Below, piece by piece: positions 63,769 through 64,000 of a stretch of DNA of 64,000 nt. Each line of letters opens with the position of its first letter. Within the stretch, counting starts at the first letter, position 1. Origin of the DNA: Mytilisepta virgata (lineage: Eukaryota; Mollusca; Bivalvia; Mytilida; Mytilidae); assembly GCA_028015205.1 (NCBI GenBank), contig CM051516.1:32874230-32938229 (forward strand). The letters are read 5' to 3'. The position numbers and the translations under genes are program-made. Under the pieces are notes generated by a model that saw only the letters and a list, made by a program, of their open reading frames with translations, searched no databases and was not told the DNA's origin.

Positions 63769-64000
63769 AAAAAAAAAAAATTGTAAGGAACCCAGTGTCT
63801 CGCCTACTTTTGATGTTGTCTATATTTTCAGCGTGATAGGTGAATGCACATAATAGATTTGCAGTTAATGAAATAAAACATTTGAAATGTATGAAAAAAG
63901 ATTTTGTTGTAAAAAATTAATATAGTATGCAATTATATATATATAGATTTAAAATTTTAAAAACTTTAACCACAGATTGAATGTAATGTTTCCCGGCAGA

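Overview
This is a eukaryotic, AT-rich, intron-rich window. It is crowded with short dispersed repeats, tRNA-derived SINEs, miniature transposons and tandem arrays with a period of about 150 bp. The repeat types (pearl/Helentron-like arrays, DIRS-like remnants, molluscan-type SINEs) and an Ig-type receptor lying close to a receptor tyrosine phosphatase suggest a marine bivalve, most likely a mussel (Mytilus-like). The taxon is an inference; no marker gene is present.

Both genes I can support with confidence lie on the minus strand. (1) At 2173-16140 is a complete three-exon gene: signal peptide, one V-type Ig domain, transmembrane segment, and a long cytoplasmic tail with nine ~23-residue repeats, five of which carry a Tyr-Met-Asn (YxN) motif. 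Splice phases are 1/1 and the joined reading frame is 512 codons plus stop. Its 3' end lies about 620 bp upstream of the start codon of a tandem paralogue (signal-peptide exon at 1499-1553) that runs off the left edge. (2) At 27540-59419 is the 3' part of a receptor-type protein tyrosine phosphatase: 14 or 15 exons encoding a short extracellular stretch, one FN3 domain, a transmembrane helix, and a single PTP domain with all signature motifs ([17 protein letters not shown]). The phosphatase ends in a short tail. Its true 5' end was not found and may lie beyond 64000.

Layout: 1-16.5 kb holds the Ig-receptor duplication, interrupted by a 5'-truncated LINE and a second ~1.56 kb insertion/deletion. 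From 16.5 to 27.5 kb there are no genes, only repeats. From 27.5 to 59.4 kb lies the phosphatase, with introns full of repeats (tandem arrays, SINEs, a dead DIRS-like element with RNase H and tyrosine recombinase). From 59.4 to 64 kb there are tandem arrays and a large inverted repeat.

The most unusual object is at 58075-58576. It is a complete miniature LTR element (TRIM) with 198-bp LTRs, a Lys-type primer binding site, a polypurine tract and a 4-bp target duplication. Each LTR contains a tRNA-like segment with clean Pol III A and B boxes. It sits inside a palindromic repeat. This is architecturally comparable to plant Cassandra elements (5S rRNA in the LTR), but with a tRNA-like module in a presumed mollusc. 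Second in interest is the Ig receptor with its array of YxN docking motifs.
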